A stretch of DNA of 64,000 nucleotides from Prochlorococcus sp. MIT 0701 (GTDB lineage Bacteria; Cyanobacteriota; Cyanobacteriia; PCC-6307; Cyanobiaceae). Below, piece after piece: positions 18,759 through 27,901 of this stretch. The first letter of the stretch is position 1; each line of letters starts with the position of its first letter. Position numbers and translations under genes: made by a program. The stretch is from assembly GCF_000760295.1 (NCBI RefSeq), contig NZ_JNBA01000027.1, positions 124,001 to 188,000 of the forward strand. The letters run 5' to 3'. A model generated the notes under the pieces. The model was given only the letters and a program-made list of their open reading frames with translations, ran no database searches and was not told the DNA's origin.

Positions 18759-20576
18759 TCAGGCGCTCTCGAAACGAGTCATCTCTCGGAAGGACGAAGA
18801 AGAGGAGCAAAGTGTGTCGTAATCACCCGAAGCCTTGATGCAACCATCCTGCAACTCGTAGATGCGATCGCACTTCTTCACGGTAGTAAGTCTGTGGGCG
18901 ATCACAATCGTGGTACAGCGTCGACCTATCAAATCAAGTGCTTGCAGGACATCATGCTCAGTCTTGTTATCGAGAGCACTCGTTGCTTCATCCAAAACCA
19001 ACACCTTGGCATTGCGAAAGAAAGCTCTAGCCAGAGACAATCTTTGACGCTGACCGCCAGAAAGTTTCACCCCGTTCTCACCAATCATGGTGAATAATCC
19101 ATAGGGCATCTGACTCACATAATCGTCAAACTGGGCCGCCTCCAGCGCGGCCCAAATATCATCATCATTGATTGATTCTAAATCCTGTCCGAAAGCAATA
19201 TTCTCGCGTACACTTGCATCAAGAAGGCGAATATCCTGGGGGACAAGAGCGCAATTAGCCTGCCAAGCTGGCACCTCTTCTTCATTAAGAGGAACCCCAT
19301 CAAGGGAGAGCTCTCCTCGAGTGGGAAGAAATAGCCCCAACAACAAATGAGCCAGAGTGCTCTTACCACTGCCAGTACGCCCAACTAAAGCGATCCTGGA
19401 ACCCACCGGAATGGTGAGATTGACATCTCTAAGCACCTCGCGATCGCTGCCGCTATAGCAAAAACCCACTCCCTCGAGCTCAATGAATCTTCGCGGCATC
19501 ACCCCATCAGGCGTGGGCACACCTGGCGAAGAAAGCACAAGTCGATCAGGGGTCATACTCAGCAGCTGAAGGGCATCCTGAATTTCAGGGAGCCCACCCC
19601 GCAGCTTGTTAATGCTGCGAAACATCGACTGCAGGGGAGAGGAAATACGCAACAAAGTAACCAAGACTGCTGCCAACATCGGCACAGCTTCACGAATTCT
19701 CTCTGTATCACCATCCAATAATGCCGGGGCCAGGCCAACTAAAAATAGGATCGTGATCCCTGCAGGCTCAATGATGAACCGAGGCACATCAGGCAACAAC
19801 TTAGAGAGGCGGTCATAACGCTTAGCGACGACACCATCACGTGAGAAACGGCGGACAAAAAATTCGTCAGCCGAATAGATCTGCACATCTCTCATCGACC
19901 TCAGAGACTCCATCAGCAAAAGATTGATCCGGCGCGAATAACGAACCTTTTGCTTCGTTGCCAGCCGTAAATAGGGGGTAATAATCTTTGACGCAAGAGT
20001 ATATGCAGCCAACATCAATACAAAAATCAGCAACGCATTCCAGCCGAGGACAAAAACCACTCCGACCAGAAGAACCAAAACCGAAAGCGTGTTACCAACA
20101 ATCGTGATCAAAGGTGTAACAACTGTGGTTGAAACACGGTTCAGAATTCTATTGAAGCGCTCGGAAAGATGAGCAGTTCGGTTGTGAGTGAAAAACTCAT
20201 AGCGTTGCAACATCAAATTGGCATAGACCTTATTAACTAAATCTGTCCAGATCTCCGCACTGAGCATGCTTTGCATCAACGAAACACCAAAACGGATCGC
20301 CGAAGTAAACCAGAATGACGCGATTAGGAGTCCTAACAGCCATCCGGTTTGATCAAGAATGCCGCCGCCAAAAAAGCGAATACCGGGGATACGATCATGC
20401 AACGTTGCTCCCGACATCACGCCTACCAACCTGGCCAGGAGACCGACGAGAAGCATGTCAAGCAAGCCCTGAAAAAAGGAAGCAAGCAAAACAAGAATCA
20501 GAAGGTTGATGCGCTTAGACGGAAGTTGACGCAGCAGCTGCCTTAGTTCATTCCAGGTCTGACTTTGCAAGAGCAT
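18759..20576 (-). CDS. ABC exporter, fused membrane and ATPase domains (MsbA/PglK type)
   Basis: A 605-residue half-transporter that should dimerise and export a lipid-linked glycan or lipid. The first 320 or so residues hold about six hydrophobic helices. The ATPase domain then shows Walker A GRTGSGKST (near 393-401), the signature LSGGQRQRLSLARAFF (near 500), Walker B VLVLDEATSALD (near 525) and the H-loop IVIAHRLTTV. An in-frame ATG 15 bases upstream is possible. Next to glycosyltransferases and O-antigen ligase-like genes, a lipid-linked oligosaccharide flippase like PglK is the likeliest role. Confidence 0.9.
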   Translation of the reverse strand: MLLQSQTWNELRQLLRQLPSKRINLLILVLLASFFQGLLDMLLVGLLARLVGVMSGATLHDRIPGIRFFGGGILDQTGWLLGLLIASFWFTSAIRFGVSLMQSMLSAEIWTDLVNKVYANLMLQRYEFFTHNRTAHLSERFNRILNRVSTTVVTPLITIVGNTLSVLVLLVGVVFVLGWNALLIFVLMLAAYTLASKIITPYLRLATKQKVRYSRRINLLLMESLRSMRDVQIYSADEFFVRRFSRDGVVAKRYDRLSKLLPDVPRFIIEPAGITILFLVGLAPALLDGDTERIREAVPMLAAVLVTLLRISSPLQSMFRSINKLRGGLPEIQDALQLLSMTPDRLVLSSPGVPTPDGVMPRRFIELEGVGFCYSGSDREVLRDVNLTIPVGSRIALVGRTGSGKSTLAHLLLGLFLPTRGELSLDGVPLNEEEVPAWQANCALVPQDIRLLDASVRENIAFGQDLESINDDDIWAALEAAQFDDYVSQMPYGLFTMIGENGVKLSGGQRQRLSLARAFFRNAKVLVLDEATSALDNKTEHDVLQALDLIGRRCTTIVIAHRLTTVKKCDRIYELQDGCIKASGDYDTLCSSSSSFREMTRFESA

Positions 20577-20750
20577 GGACACGCCGCACAATTCTTCTCG
20601 GAGGCAGACGGAACGCCAGCACCCTTAAAGCGCAAGTTACCGGTAGCCAACCTCCACAATCAGCAACAGATCGGCCAGCCAGGCAACCGATTGACCATCC
20701 TTAAGCCCCCTGTTCGCTGCAGCCGCTCATGAAAAAGACAGAAGCCACAA

Positions 20751-21788
20751 TTAGCGGAGAGAGATCAGCTGTCTCAAAAGCCTCAATGCTCGGCCAACCT
20801 TTCGTCTGCATCGCATCAGAAAGGTTGGAGAAATCCTGAGGGGAACTTCATCGGACGGCATGGTCTCGATAACAGCCAGCGCCGATCTCCAACGCGCCAT
20901 CAAAGCCGTTTCCGTATGTTCACTGAGCAGCTGACTGAGCCGCTCCTGCGTCGGACACCAAGACCCCGGCTCTCGAACAGATTCGCAAATCCGCCGCACA
21001 TCCCAGGCGAGACTGCCGCAACCAATCTGATGGCCCACCACACTCGGATCAATGGTATCGGCGAGCGCATGGTTGAGACTGCTGAACACCACGCAGCCGC
21101 AAGCCATCGCCTCCAGAGGTGGCAAGCCAAAGCCCTCACTCAGGCCATTACCCCGCCAATACTCAGCCGAATCGTAGAGATATACCTTGGAAGCGTTGAA
21201 CAGAGCGACTAGATCGTCCACCCAGCCACTCTGAACCACAACCTTCAACCCCAGCTTTCTCAAAGCAGGAACCAATTGTTCCAGCACATAGCGACTACTC
21301 TTTCGTTCCTGCACCAAGACATCGATTGGGCGATCTCCAGCTTCAGCAACAGCGGCTCCAAGCCGAGCACCTCGCTCCAACCAATACGGCTCTAAAGCAT
21401 TAGGCACCAAAAACAGAGGATTGCGAGGTGCCCGGTCACCCCAGTAGCCAAGGGTATTCCTGCTCACAGCGAAGACAGGAACCCCTGATGGAAGATCAAA
21501 CCCATAGCCGCTGCTATGGGCGTGATAGACGACATGCCGCCCCCTTAGACGCCGCAACAACTTCGGCACTTCAAACCCCCAGCTCACCACCCAAAGCGTT
21601 TTCCCTGGAGCTGGTTCTTGCTGCAAAAGATCATCCAAAAATAGATAATCGTCCTGACGGTTCCGATAGGTCACCAAATCAGTAGGCATCAGCCTATTCA
21701 CCAACCTTGCGGTATGGAGTGCCACTGAAAGACCACCGCAGCGATAGCGATCAGTAGTCCCCGGAACCAGAAAAAAGACGCGACGCAC
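20751..21788 (-). CDS. GT4-like glycosyltransferase
   Basis: A 345-residue protein with FFLVPGTTDRYRCGGLSVAL at the N-terminus and a donor-binding region SEGFGLPPLEAMACGCVVFSS around residues 220-240. The middle (FLVPNALEPYWLERGARLG, then VQERKSSRYVLEQLVPAL) fits the domain linker of GT-B enzymes that lack a long central region. The tail ends in a basic segment, RCRRKVGRALRLLRQL, perhaps for membrane association. It lies upstream of the ABC exporter on the same strand across a 170-base gap. Confidence 0.82.
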   Translation of the reverse strand: MRRVFFLVPGTTDRYRCGGLSVALHTARLVNRLMPTDLVTYRNRQDDYLFLDDLLQQEPAPGKTLWVVSWGFEVPKLLRRLRGRHVVYHAHSSGYGFDLPSGVPVFAVSRNTLGYWGDRAPRNPLFLVPNALEPYWLERGARLGAAVAEAGDRPIDVLVQERKSSRYVLEQLVPALRKLGLKVVVQSGWVDDLVALFNASKVYLYDSAEYWRGNGLSEGFGLPPLEAMACGCVVFSSLNHALADTIDPSVVGHQIGCGSLAWDVRRICESVREPGSWCPTQERLSQLLSEHTETALMARWRSALAVIETMPSDEVPLRISPTFLMRCRRKVGRALRLLRQLISLR

Positions 21789-22267
21789 AGTGGGCGTGGG
21801 GAATAACCGATGCAGAACTATGCCGCAATTTGATCAAATCTGGCGATTACAAAACTCATCCGACCACCGCATCCTCGGTGCTGAGCTGATTTGCATCAAC
21901 AAAGCGGCACTAAAGCCACGAGCTCCACAGCTGTATTAGTAGAGCAAGATCAAGGGTCTCACCCTCAAACCAACTGCAAATCTCTGGATCATCCCATCAG
22001 CAAGTGAAGATGGATTGAGCGGCTGGGATATACGGACTCAAGACATGACCATTCAATCTGGCCCTGAGCAAACTCCAAGTGATGCATCTTGTAGCGACTG
22101 CATCCAGTCTCCTGAAGCGTACCAATCTTGCAGGATCAATCAGTGCCATGCCATTACGGTTGCGGCACTTTGATGTTGTCCCTGATGAGGAATCGCTCTG
22201 CCATGTCACGGCTATTGCTACTCGATCATCTCAAGACGATGAATACAGTCCTTGAAACTGTGCTGTC
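21789..22267. other. Intergenic region, no recognised gene
   Basis: About 480 bases between a minus-strand glycosyltransferase and the plus-strand GtrA-YdjC gene. A 70-codon frame on the minus strand at 21997-22209 has arginine- and serine-rich composition and no family features, and I do not call it. Divergent promoters are expected here. Confidence 0.4.
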
Positions 22268-23575
22268 ATGAGTTTGCAGCCATTGGCTGCACGGGTAGGG
22301 CGTTATGGACTAGTCGGACTAGCAGCTGCAGCCATACACGCAACGCTGCTGGTGCTCATGGCAAAGCTCATACCGTTCTGGCTGAGCAACCTCAGTGGCT
22401 TCTTAGCCGCCTCATTGGTCAGCTATCTAGGCCATGCCCTGTACACCTTCCGTACAGAAACAACTGGACAACGCTTCGCACGTCGCTGGTTGCTTCTGCA
22501 GTTCAGTGTCAATGTCAGCGTGAGCGCACTGTTGCCATTGGCGCTCAGCCCTTGGGCCTCACTACCCATCACCACAGTGATGCTGGTTTTTACACCTACA
22601 TTGCTCAATGCTTTGATCTGGTCAAGGGCAGCCCGATTCAGCATGCGCCGACACCAACGATCTAACAAGACGAAGCCTCAACTCCATGCCGATGACCTAG
22701 GTCTCACCAACGCGACCAACACCGCCATCCTTGCTCTTGCTGCAGCCAGGCAGTTGGACAGCGCCAGCCTGCTGGTCAACGGCAATGCCGTTGAGGCAGC
22801 TATTGAACAATGTAAAAACTGCCCCAGCCTTCAACTTTGCTTGCACCTCTGCCTAAGCGAAGGTCGAGCAGTAGCAGCCCCTCAACAAGTGTCCGAACTC
22901 ATTGATGATGCAGGGCGGCTCAAATGCTCTTTTGGGACGTTAATGCTGGCATCATGCCTACCTAAAAATTCTCCAAGACGACGACGACTTGAAAGGCAAC
23001 TTCGCTGTGAACTGAATTCTCAAATCCAGCGGTTTCGAGAGCTAACTGGACTCACCATCATCGCCATTGATGGCCATCAACATGTGCATCTGGTGCCAAT
23101 CGTGCTCGATGTGATCCTCGAACTAGCCCCTGAACAAGGCATCAGCTGGTTACGCACCACTGCTGAGCCCTTGCCCACTGGGCTATCATCACGCTACTGG
23201 CTAACAGCTCTAACTAATGGTGGCTGGTTGAAGTGGCTTGTGCTGCAAAACCTCACTCGCATGGCTTTACCACGACTGGGCAAAGCATTAGTAGCTACCA
23301 ACGCCCGATTTGCCGGCGTGCTTTTCACAGGGCAAATGGTGGATGCTCCGCTCAAAGCCGCTTGGCAAGAACTCAAATCTGTTTCATTCTCACCACCGCA
23401 AACACAACCTTTGCTGCTATCGCATCCAGCTGCACCGCTAAAGCCAGAAGAGATTAATAAGGGCCTAACAGATTTCCCTTTATCTCGTACATTTTTCTCA
23501 TCCTCATGGCGTCAACTGGAGTGGCAAGCAGTCAAAAAACTACAAGCCAGTGCCTCCACTCAAAGTGAACCGTGA
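22268..23575 (+). CDS. GtrA-like flippase fused to YdjC-type carbohydrate deacetylase
   Basis: A 435-residue two-domain protein. Residues 1 to about 130 form four hydrophobic helices of the GtrA family (GRYGLVGLAAAAIHATLLVL; YLGHALYTFR), which move or stabilise polyprenyl-linked sugars. After a basic linker, residues 138-420 match the YdjC/ChbG metal-dependent deacetylase fold: HADDLGLT at 140-147, CLHLCLSEGRAV, and DGHQHVH at 268-274, together supplying the Asp and His metal ligands. The ATG at 22268 starts directly at the GtrA domain. It is convergent with, and overlaps by 16 bases, the GtrB-like gene. I infer N-deacetylation of a lipid-linked amino sugar coupled to transport; it is not proven. 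Confidence 0.85.
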   Translation: MSLQPLAARVGRYGLVGLAAAAIHATLLVLMAKLIPFWLSNLSGFLAASLVSYLGHALYTFRTETTGQRFARRWLLLQFSVNVSVSALLPLALSPWASLPITTVMLVFTPTLLNALIWSRAARFSMRRHQRSNKTKPQLHADDLGLTNATNTAILALAAARQLDSASLLVNGNAVEAAIEQCKNCPSLQLCLHLCLSEGRAVAAPQQVSELIDDAGRLKCSFGTLMLASCLPKNSPRRRRLERQLRCELNSQIQRFRELTGLTIIAIDGHQHVHLVPIVLDVILELAPEQGISWLRTTAEPLPTGLSSRYWLTALTNGGWLKWLVLQNLTRMALPRLGKALVATNARFAGVLFTGQMVDAPLKAAWQELKSVSFSPPQTQPLLLSHPAAPLKPEEINKGLTDFPLSRTFFSSSWRQLEWQAVKKLQASASTQSEP

Positions 23576-24552
23576 ATGGCCCTAATGAAATAGTGTGGCC
23601 TGGCTTTGGTATCCACATAGATCCGACCGATGTACTCGCCAAGTACACCGATACCAATCAATTGAATGCCCCCCAAAAACAGAACCGCCACAATCAGTGA
23701 GGCATAGCCAGGAAGATCAACTCCATTAAAAATCGTGATCAAAACGATAACTGCGGCGTAAAGCAAACTAATTAAGGAAACTACAAGGCCCAAAAAGCTC
23801 CAAATCTTTAGAGGAATCACTGAGAAGGAAAAGATGCCATCAAGGGCATAGCTCCATAGCTTCAGGGGGCTCCAGGAGCTACGACCTCCCATTCGTTTCA
23901 CCCTGCTGTAACTAAGCTCGACACTGCGATATCCGGTCCAAGGAAGTAAACCTTTGGAGAAACGGCTGAATTCACGCATTTGAGTGAGGGCTTGCACAAC
24001 TGGTGCACTGAGCAAACGAAAATCTCCTGCTCCATCAATCAGTTGAATGGAATCAACTACCCGGTTGAAAACCCTGTAGAACCAGGAGGAAGTTGTTACT
24101 TTCAACCTTGATTCCTGATCACGATCGTCACGGACTGCAGTGACAATCTCAGCACCTTGGCCCCAAGCCTGAGCCATCTCCGTAATCAGCTCTGGTGGAT
24201 GCTGAAGATCTGAATCAATCAGCACCACAGCATCGCAGTGACCGTGAGCATGATCTAACCCGGCCAGCATTGCCGCCTCTTTGCCGAAGTTGCGTGTGAG
24301 CTCCAGCAAAGTGACAGGAGCTGAAGCTTTTGAACCAACAAATCGCTTCTGCCATCTGCGGATCTGGGCCACCGTGGCGTCCCGTGAACCGTCATCCACC
24401 AGCAACAAATGACTGACTTCCGGCAAGGCAACCACTCGTTCTATGAACTGACAGATCACAGCCTCTTCATTGAAACAGGCAGCTACTACCCAAACCTGGG
24501 ACTGATCCGCAACAGAATCGGACGAAAAGTCAATCAAATGCTCTGACCTCAA
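23560..24552 (-). CDS. GtrB/DPM-like polyprenyl-phosphate glycosyltransferase (GT2)
   Basis: A 330-residue enzyme that should transfer a sugar from UDP or GDP onto undecaprenyl phosphate at the cytoplasmic face. The GT2 domain has VWVVAACFNEEAVICQFI, LLVDDGSRDATVAQI and the DxD segment VVLIDSDLQHPPELI near residue 110. Two C-terminal membrane helices (about 240-262 and 272-295) are followed by GEYIGRIYVDTKARPHY, the tail seen in GtrB and ArnC. It overlaps the upstream unknown gene by ATGA and converges on the GtrA-YdjC gene. Donor sugar unknown. Confidence 0.9.
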   Translation of the reverse strand: MRSEHLIDFSSDSVADQSQVWVVAACFNEEAVICQFIERVVALPEVSHLLLVDDGSRDATVAQIRRWQKRFVGSKASAPVTLLELTRNFGKEAAMLAGLDHAHGHCDAVVLIDSDLQHPPELITEMAQAWGQGAEIVTAVRDDRDQESRLKVTTSSWFYRVFNRVVDSIQLIDGAGDFRLLSAPVVQALTQMREFSRFSKGLLPWTGYRSVELSYSRVKRMGGRSSWSPLKLWSYALDGIFSFSVIPLKIWSFLGLVVSLISLLYAAVIVLITIFNGVDLPGYASLIVAVLFLGGIQLIGIGVLGEYIGRIYVDTKARPHYFIRAIHGSL

Positions 24553-25577
24553 GGAAGCATTAAGGGAGTAGGAATCAACTGATAAAAACCCCCTTCTGAA
24601 GGAGCCATTACCTTGGGCGAGTCCAACACCTGAGGTGAATTAAAACCTGTTCCTCCTAGAAGGACTTCATCCTTGCCAAAGCCTTCTCCCTCATATAAGC
24701 CATCCTCAAGACGCACAAAAGAAGCCAAATTTACCCTGCTAATCATATTATATCTCGGTCGATCAGGGCGCATATTAAGATACAAACAGAGCAAGAGATT
24801 CCAGCCAACCAATAACCCAGCGGCAGTTGCCAGGAAATGTGTTCGCCATTGTGGCCCCCTCCAATAGCGCTCAGTCAAGCCATAAACAATCCATCCCGAG
24901 GCAAAGGTGGTTAAAGCCGCCAAAATAGCCACCCTGATATAGAAATCTTCTGAATAAATACTGCGATCAATTGTATCCACCCCTGCCTCTCGGATACGTA
25001 AAAGCAAAAGCTTTTGCCCTTCTTTCGCAACATCATTCTCCAACTGTGTATCTTTCATGACCATCACAGCATTATCTAACTCTGCAGAAACACCATCAAC
25101 AACAGATTGTGCTCCCAACTCAAATGTCTTACGCGGATAGGCAATGCTTACTTCCCTCGCCCCTGCCCGTTGAAGCTCTTGCTTAATTAACATCATGATA
25201 TAATTACATATCTCGTTATTGCTAGAAATATAAAGGCCTGCAAATTGAACTTTTATTGATTCATCATTAACCTTCAGTCTGTCAAGGCCAAGAGCCTTGA
25301 CAGACTGCTCAGCCGCGGCAGCCATGCTGCGCTGCTGAACAGCAATGTCAGGAAAACTAGCCTTGCGAAGTATCGGGACCTGAAGCTGTTTCGAACCAAT
25401 ATTCTGCTTTCCCTTTAACATCTCGGAAACCATCTCAACCTCAGACTGATATTTCGACCAAATTTGATTAGAGCAATAAAAGACAGTCAAGATAGCCAAT
25501 GAGCCGCCAAAACAAAGCAGAAACTTTCTTTCTTTTCTAGAGACCTGAATCTTCGGCCACAATTTTTGCCAAAACAT
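24549..25577 (-). CDS. Unknown membrane protein, coupled to the GtrB-like gene
   Basis: Not recognised. The 342-residue protein has a basic start, a hydrophobic helix at about residues 22-38, an extracytoplasmic-looking domain of about 170 residues rich in charged residues, two adjacent helices (about 213-235 and 245-262) and an 80-residue glycine-rich tail (EGEGFGKDEVLLGGTGFN). The layout vaguely recalls chain-length regulators, but no motif supports that. It is translationally coupled to the GtrB-like gene (ATGA), the position that a serotype-specific Gtr protein takes in phage gtr operons, so a role in glycan modification is possible. Confidence 0.6.
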   Translation of the reverse strand: MFWQKLWPKIQVSRKERKFLLCFGGSLAILTVFYCSNQIWSKYQSEVEMVSEMLKGKQNIGSKQLQVPILRKASFPDIAVQQRSMAAAAEQSVKALGLDRLKVNDESIKVQFAGLYISSNNEICNYIMMLIKQELQRAGAREVSIAYPRKTFELGAQSVVDGVSAELDNAVMVMKDTQLENDVAKEGQKLLLLRIREAGVDTIDRSIYSEDFYIRVAILAALTTFASGWIVYGLTERYWRGPQWRTHFLATAAGLLVGWNLLLCLYLNMRPDRPRYNMISRVNLASFVRLEDGLYEGEGFGKDEVLLGGTGFNSPQVLDSPKVMAPSEGGFYQLIPTPLMLP

Positions 25578-25695
25578 TGATTACGCTCAACTAGATTTAC
25601 TTGTAAAAGCTAGGGTTGATCTGTATTCATGACAATTCTACCGCTAAGTCATAGGCTCCCTCTTAACTCGCCACACCATTGCACGGTCGTCACAC

Positions 25696-27120
25696 ATGGC
25701 TCAGTTCGAGAAGCTCTCCGCCCCAAGCCAGGGCACGGCCATCCGCTTCGTGAACGGCCAGCCAGTCGTACCCAACGAGCCAATCATCCCCTTCATCCGC
25801 GGCGATGGCACAGGTTTGGACATCTGGCCCGCGACCCAAAGAGTGCTGGATGCAGCTGTAACGAAGGCCTATCAAGGGATTCGTCGTATCGAATGGTTCA
25901 AGGTGTATGCAGGCGACGAGGCATGCGATCTCTACGGCACCTACCAGTACCTACCTGAAGACACCCTTGCAGCAATCCGCACCTATGGGGTCGCCATCAA
26001 GGGGCCCCTCACTACTCCAATCGGCGGGGGCATCCGTTCCCTCAATGTGGCCCTACGCCAAATCTTCGATTTGTATTCCTGCGTCCGCCCCTGTCGCTAC
26101 TACAAGGGCACACCCAGCCCCCACAAACGGCCTCAGGATCTTGATGTAATCGTCTACCGAGAAAACACGGAAGATATCTACATGGGGGTGGAATGGGAAG
26201 CCGATGATCCAGTCGGCCAGAAGCTGCGCGAGCATCTCAACTCAGTCGTCATTCCAGCCAACGGCAAGCTAGGCAAACGCCAGATTCCTGAAGGCTCAGG
26301 CATCGGCATCAAGCCGGTAAGCAAGCACGGCAGCCAGCGTCATATCCGCAAAGCCATCCAACATGCTCTTCGACTCAAGGGCGACAAGCGCCACGTCACC
26401 TTGGTGCACAAAGGCAACATCATGAAATTCACTGAGGGTGCTTTCCGAGACTGGGGATACGAATTAGCTACAAGCGAATTTCGTGACGTCTGCATCACTG
26501 AACGAGAGAGCTGGATCCTCGGCAACCTTGAAAAGGAATCGAACCTGAGCGTCGAGGCCAACGCGCGCATGCTCGAGCCGGGCTACGACAACCTGACTCC
26601 TGAGAAAAAGGCCAGCATCGATTCCGAGGTGCAGAGAGTGATCAATACCATCGGCGCTAGCCACGGCAATGGCCATTGGAAGAAGATGGTGCTGGTTGAT
26701 GACCGCATCGCTGACAGCATCTTCCAGCAGATCCAAACACGGCCGCAGGAATACTCGATCCTGGCGACACTCAACCTCAATGGCGACTACATCTCCGATG
26801 CTGCTGCCGCGATGGTGGGCGGATTAGGCATGGCCCCAGGAGCCAACATCGGCGAGAACGCGGCCATCTTCGAGGCCACTCACGGCACGGCACCAAAGCA
26901 CGCCGGACTCGATCGGATTAATCCCGGATCAGTAATCCTCAGCGGAGTGATGATGCTGGAGTTTCTAGGCTGGCAAGAAGCGGCAGACATGATCACCAAA
27001 GGGTTAAGTGCTGCAATCGCCAATCAACAGGTCACCTATGACCTTGCTCGACTCATGGAACCTCCCGTAGAGCCCGTGACCTGCAGCGGCTTCTCCGAGG
27101 CCGTTATCAGCCACTTCTAA
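25696..27120 (+). CDS. icd: NADP-dependent isocitrate dehydrogenase
   Basis: Oxidative decarboxylation of isocitrate to 2-oxoglutarate, the carbon skeleton for ammonium assimilation. The 474-residue protein matches the bacterial NADP enzyme: IIPFIRGDGTGLDIWPAT, YRENTEDIYMGVEW, LVHKGNIMKFTEGAFRDWGY, NLNGDYISDAAAAMVGG, GANIGENAAIFEATHGTAP and a closing TCSGFSEAVISHF. The insert around residues 275-335 (NLSVEANARMLEPGYDNLTPEKK) appears to be the extra segment of cyanobacterial enzymes. The ATG at 25696 is well placed. It is followed at 33 bases by a sulfotransferase with no functional link that I can see. Confidence 0.96.
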   Translation: MAQFEKLSAPSQGTAIRFVNGQPVVPNEPIIPFIRGDGTGLDIWPATQRVLDAAVTKAYQGIRRIEWFKVYAGDEACDLYGTYQYLPEDTLAAIRTYGVAIKGPLTTPIGGGIRSLNVALRQIFDLYSCVRPCRYYKGTPSPHKRPQDLDVIVYRENTEDIYMGVEWEADDPVGQKLREHLNSVVIPANGKLGKRQIPEGSGIGIKPVSKHGSQRHIRKAIQHALRLKGDKRHVTLVHKGNIMKFTEGAFRDWGYELATSEFRDVCITERESWILGNLEKESNLSVEANARMLEPGYDNLTPEKKASIDSEVQRVINTIGASHGNGHWKKMVLVDDRIADSIFQQIQTRPQEYSILATLNLNGDYISDAAAAMVGGLGMAPGANIGENAAIFEATHGTAPKHAGLDRINPGSVILSGVMMLEFLGWQEAADMITKGLSAAIANQQVTYDLARLMEPPVEPVTCSGFSEAVISHF

Positions 27121-27153
27121 GGCTGATGCCAAATCAATTCCCAGCACTACTAG

Positions 27154-27867
27154 ATGATTATTAGCCATAGCCAACGGTTCATTTTTATCGCCAACCGCAA
27201 AACTGCCTCGACTGCAATAGGGATTACTTTTTCAAGTGCCTGCAATCAAAAAGACATCATTGCTCCCTTGGGCAAAGATGAGGAAATAAGAAGAAGATTA
27301 TGCTATCCAGGGCCACGACATTTCATACCTTGGCAGAACAAAGTAGCCTATCTATCACTTCTCACTCAGCGAAAGCTCACTGGTCTTTGGATATCTGAAA
27401 AGTTGAAAGAAATTGGCTACTATACTCATATCACACCCAAGAAAATTCTGAACTATTTGCAACCCGATCTCTGGGAATCTTATTTTCGCTTCTGCTTCGT
27501 TCGCAATCCCTGGGATCTCGTGATTTCTCAATATTTCTGGTCGATCAGGAATAAGCCCAATCCGGTCAGTCTAGACTCATTTCTCAATAGCTCAAAAATC
27601 AAGGGAATCGCAAGTCGCAGTCAAAAGATGTACACCTTGAATGGCAAGCTCGCTGTCAATCGGCTTTGTCGCTATGAAAATATTCAGACGGAAGTCAATC
27701 GAATCTTTGAGGAATTAAATCTTCCCGGTGACCCCAAGCTGCCCGAAGCAAAGCGACAGTTTCGCAGTGATCGAAGACATTATAGAGATGTTCTCAATGA
27801 CGAGCAAGCCGCAAGGATTGCATCCATTTTTAAACGCGAAATTGAGCTGTCTGGATACAGCTTTTGA
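27154..27867 (+). CDS. Sulfotransferase family 2-like protein, first of a tandem pair
   Basis: A 237-residue protein with FIFIANRKTASTAIGI at residues 9-24, a 5'-phosphosulfate-binding loop, and FCFVRNPWDLVISQYFW near residue 112, the 3'-phosphate motif. These are the marks of Sulfotransfer_2-like enzymes. The C-terminal third (LPEAKRQFRSDRRHYRDVL) is nearly identical to the next gene. No signal peptide or membrane helix is apparent. Located after icd and before a paralog starting 34 bases later, so the two are probably co-transcribed. The acceptor is unknown. Confidence 0.78.
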   Translation: MIISHSQRFIFIANRKTASTAIGITFSSACNQKDIIAPLGKDEEIRRRLCYPGPRHFIPWQNKVAYLSLLTQRKLTGLWISEKLKEIGYYTHITPKKILNYLQPDLWESYFRFCFVRNPWDLVISQYFWSIRNKPNPVSLDSFLNSSKIKGIASRSQKMYTLNGKLAVNRLCRYENIQTEVNRIFEELNLPGDPKLPEAKRQFRSDRRHYRDVLNDEQAARIASIFKREIELSGYSF

Positions 27868-27901
27868 AGGCAAATCTTTTTATCTATTTATACGCATTCT
27901 G

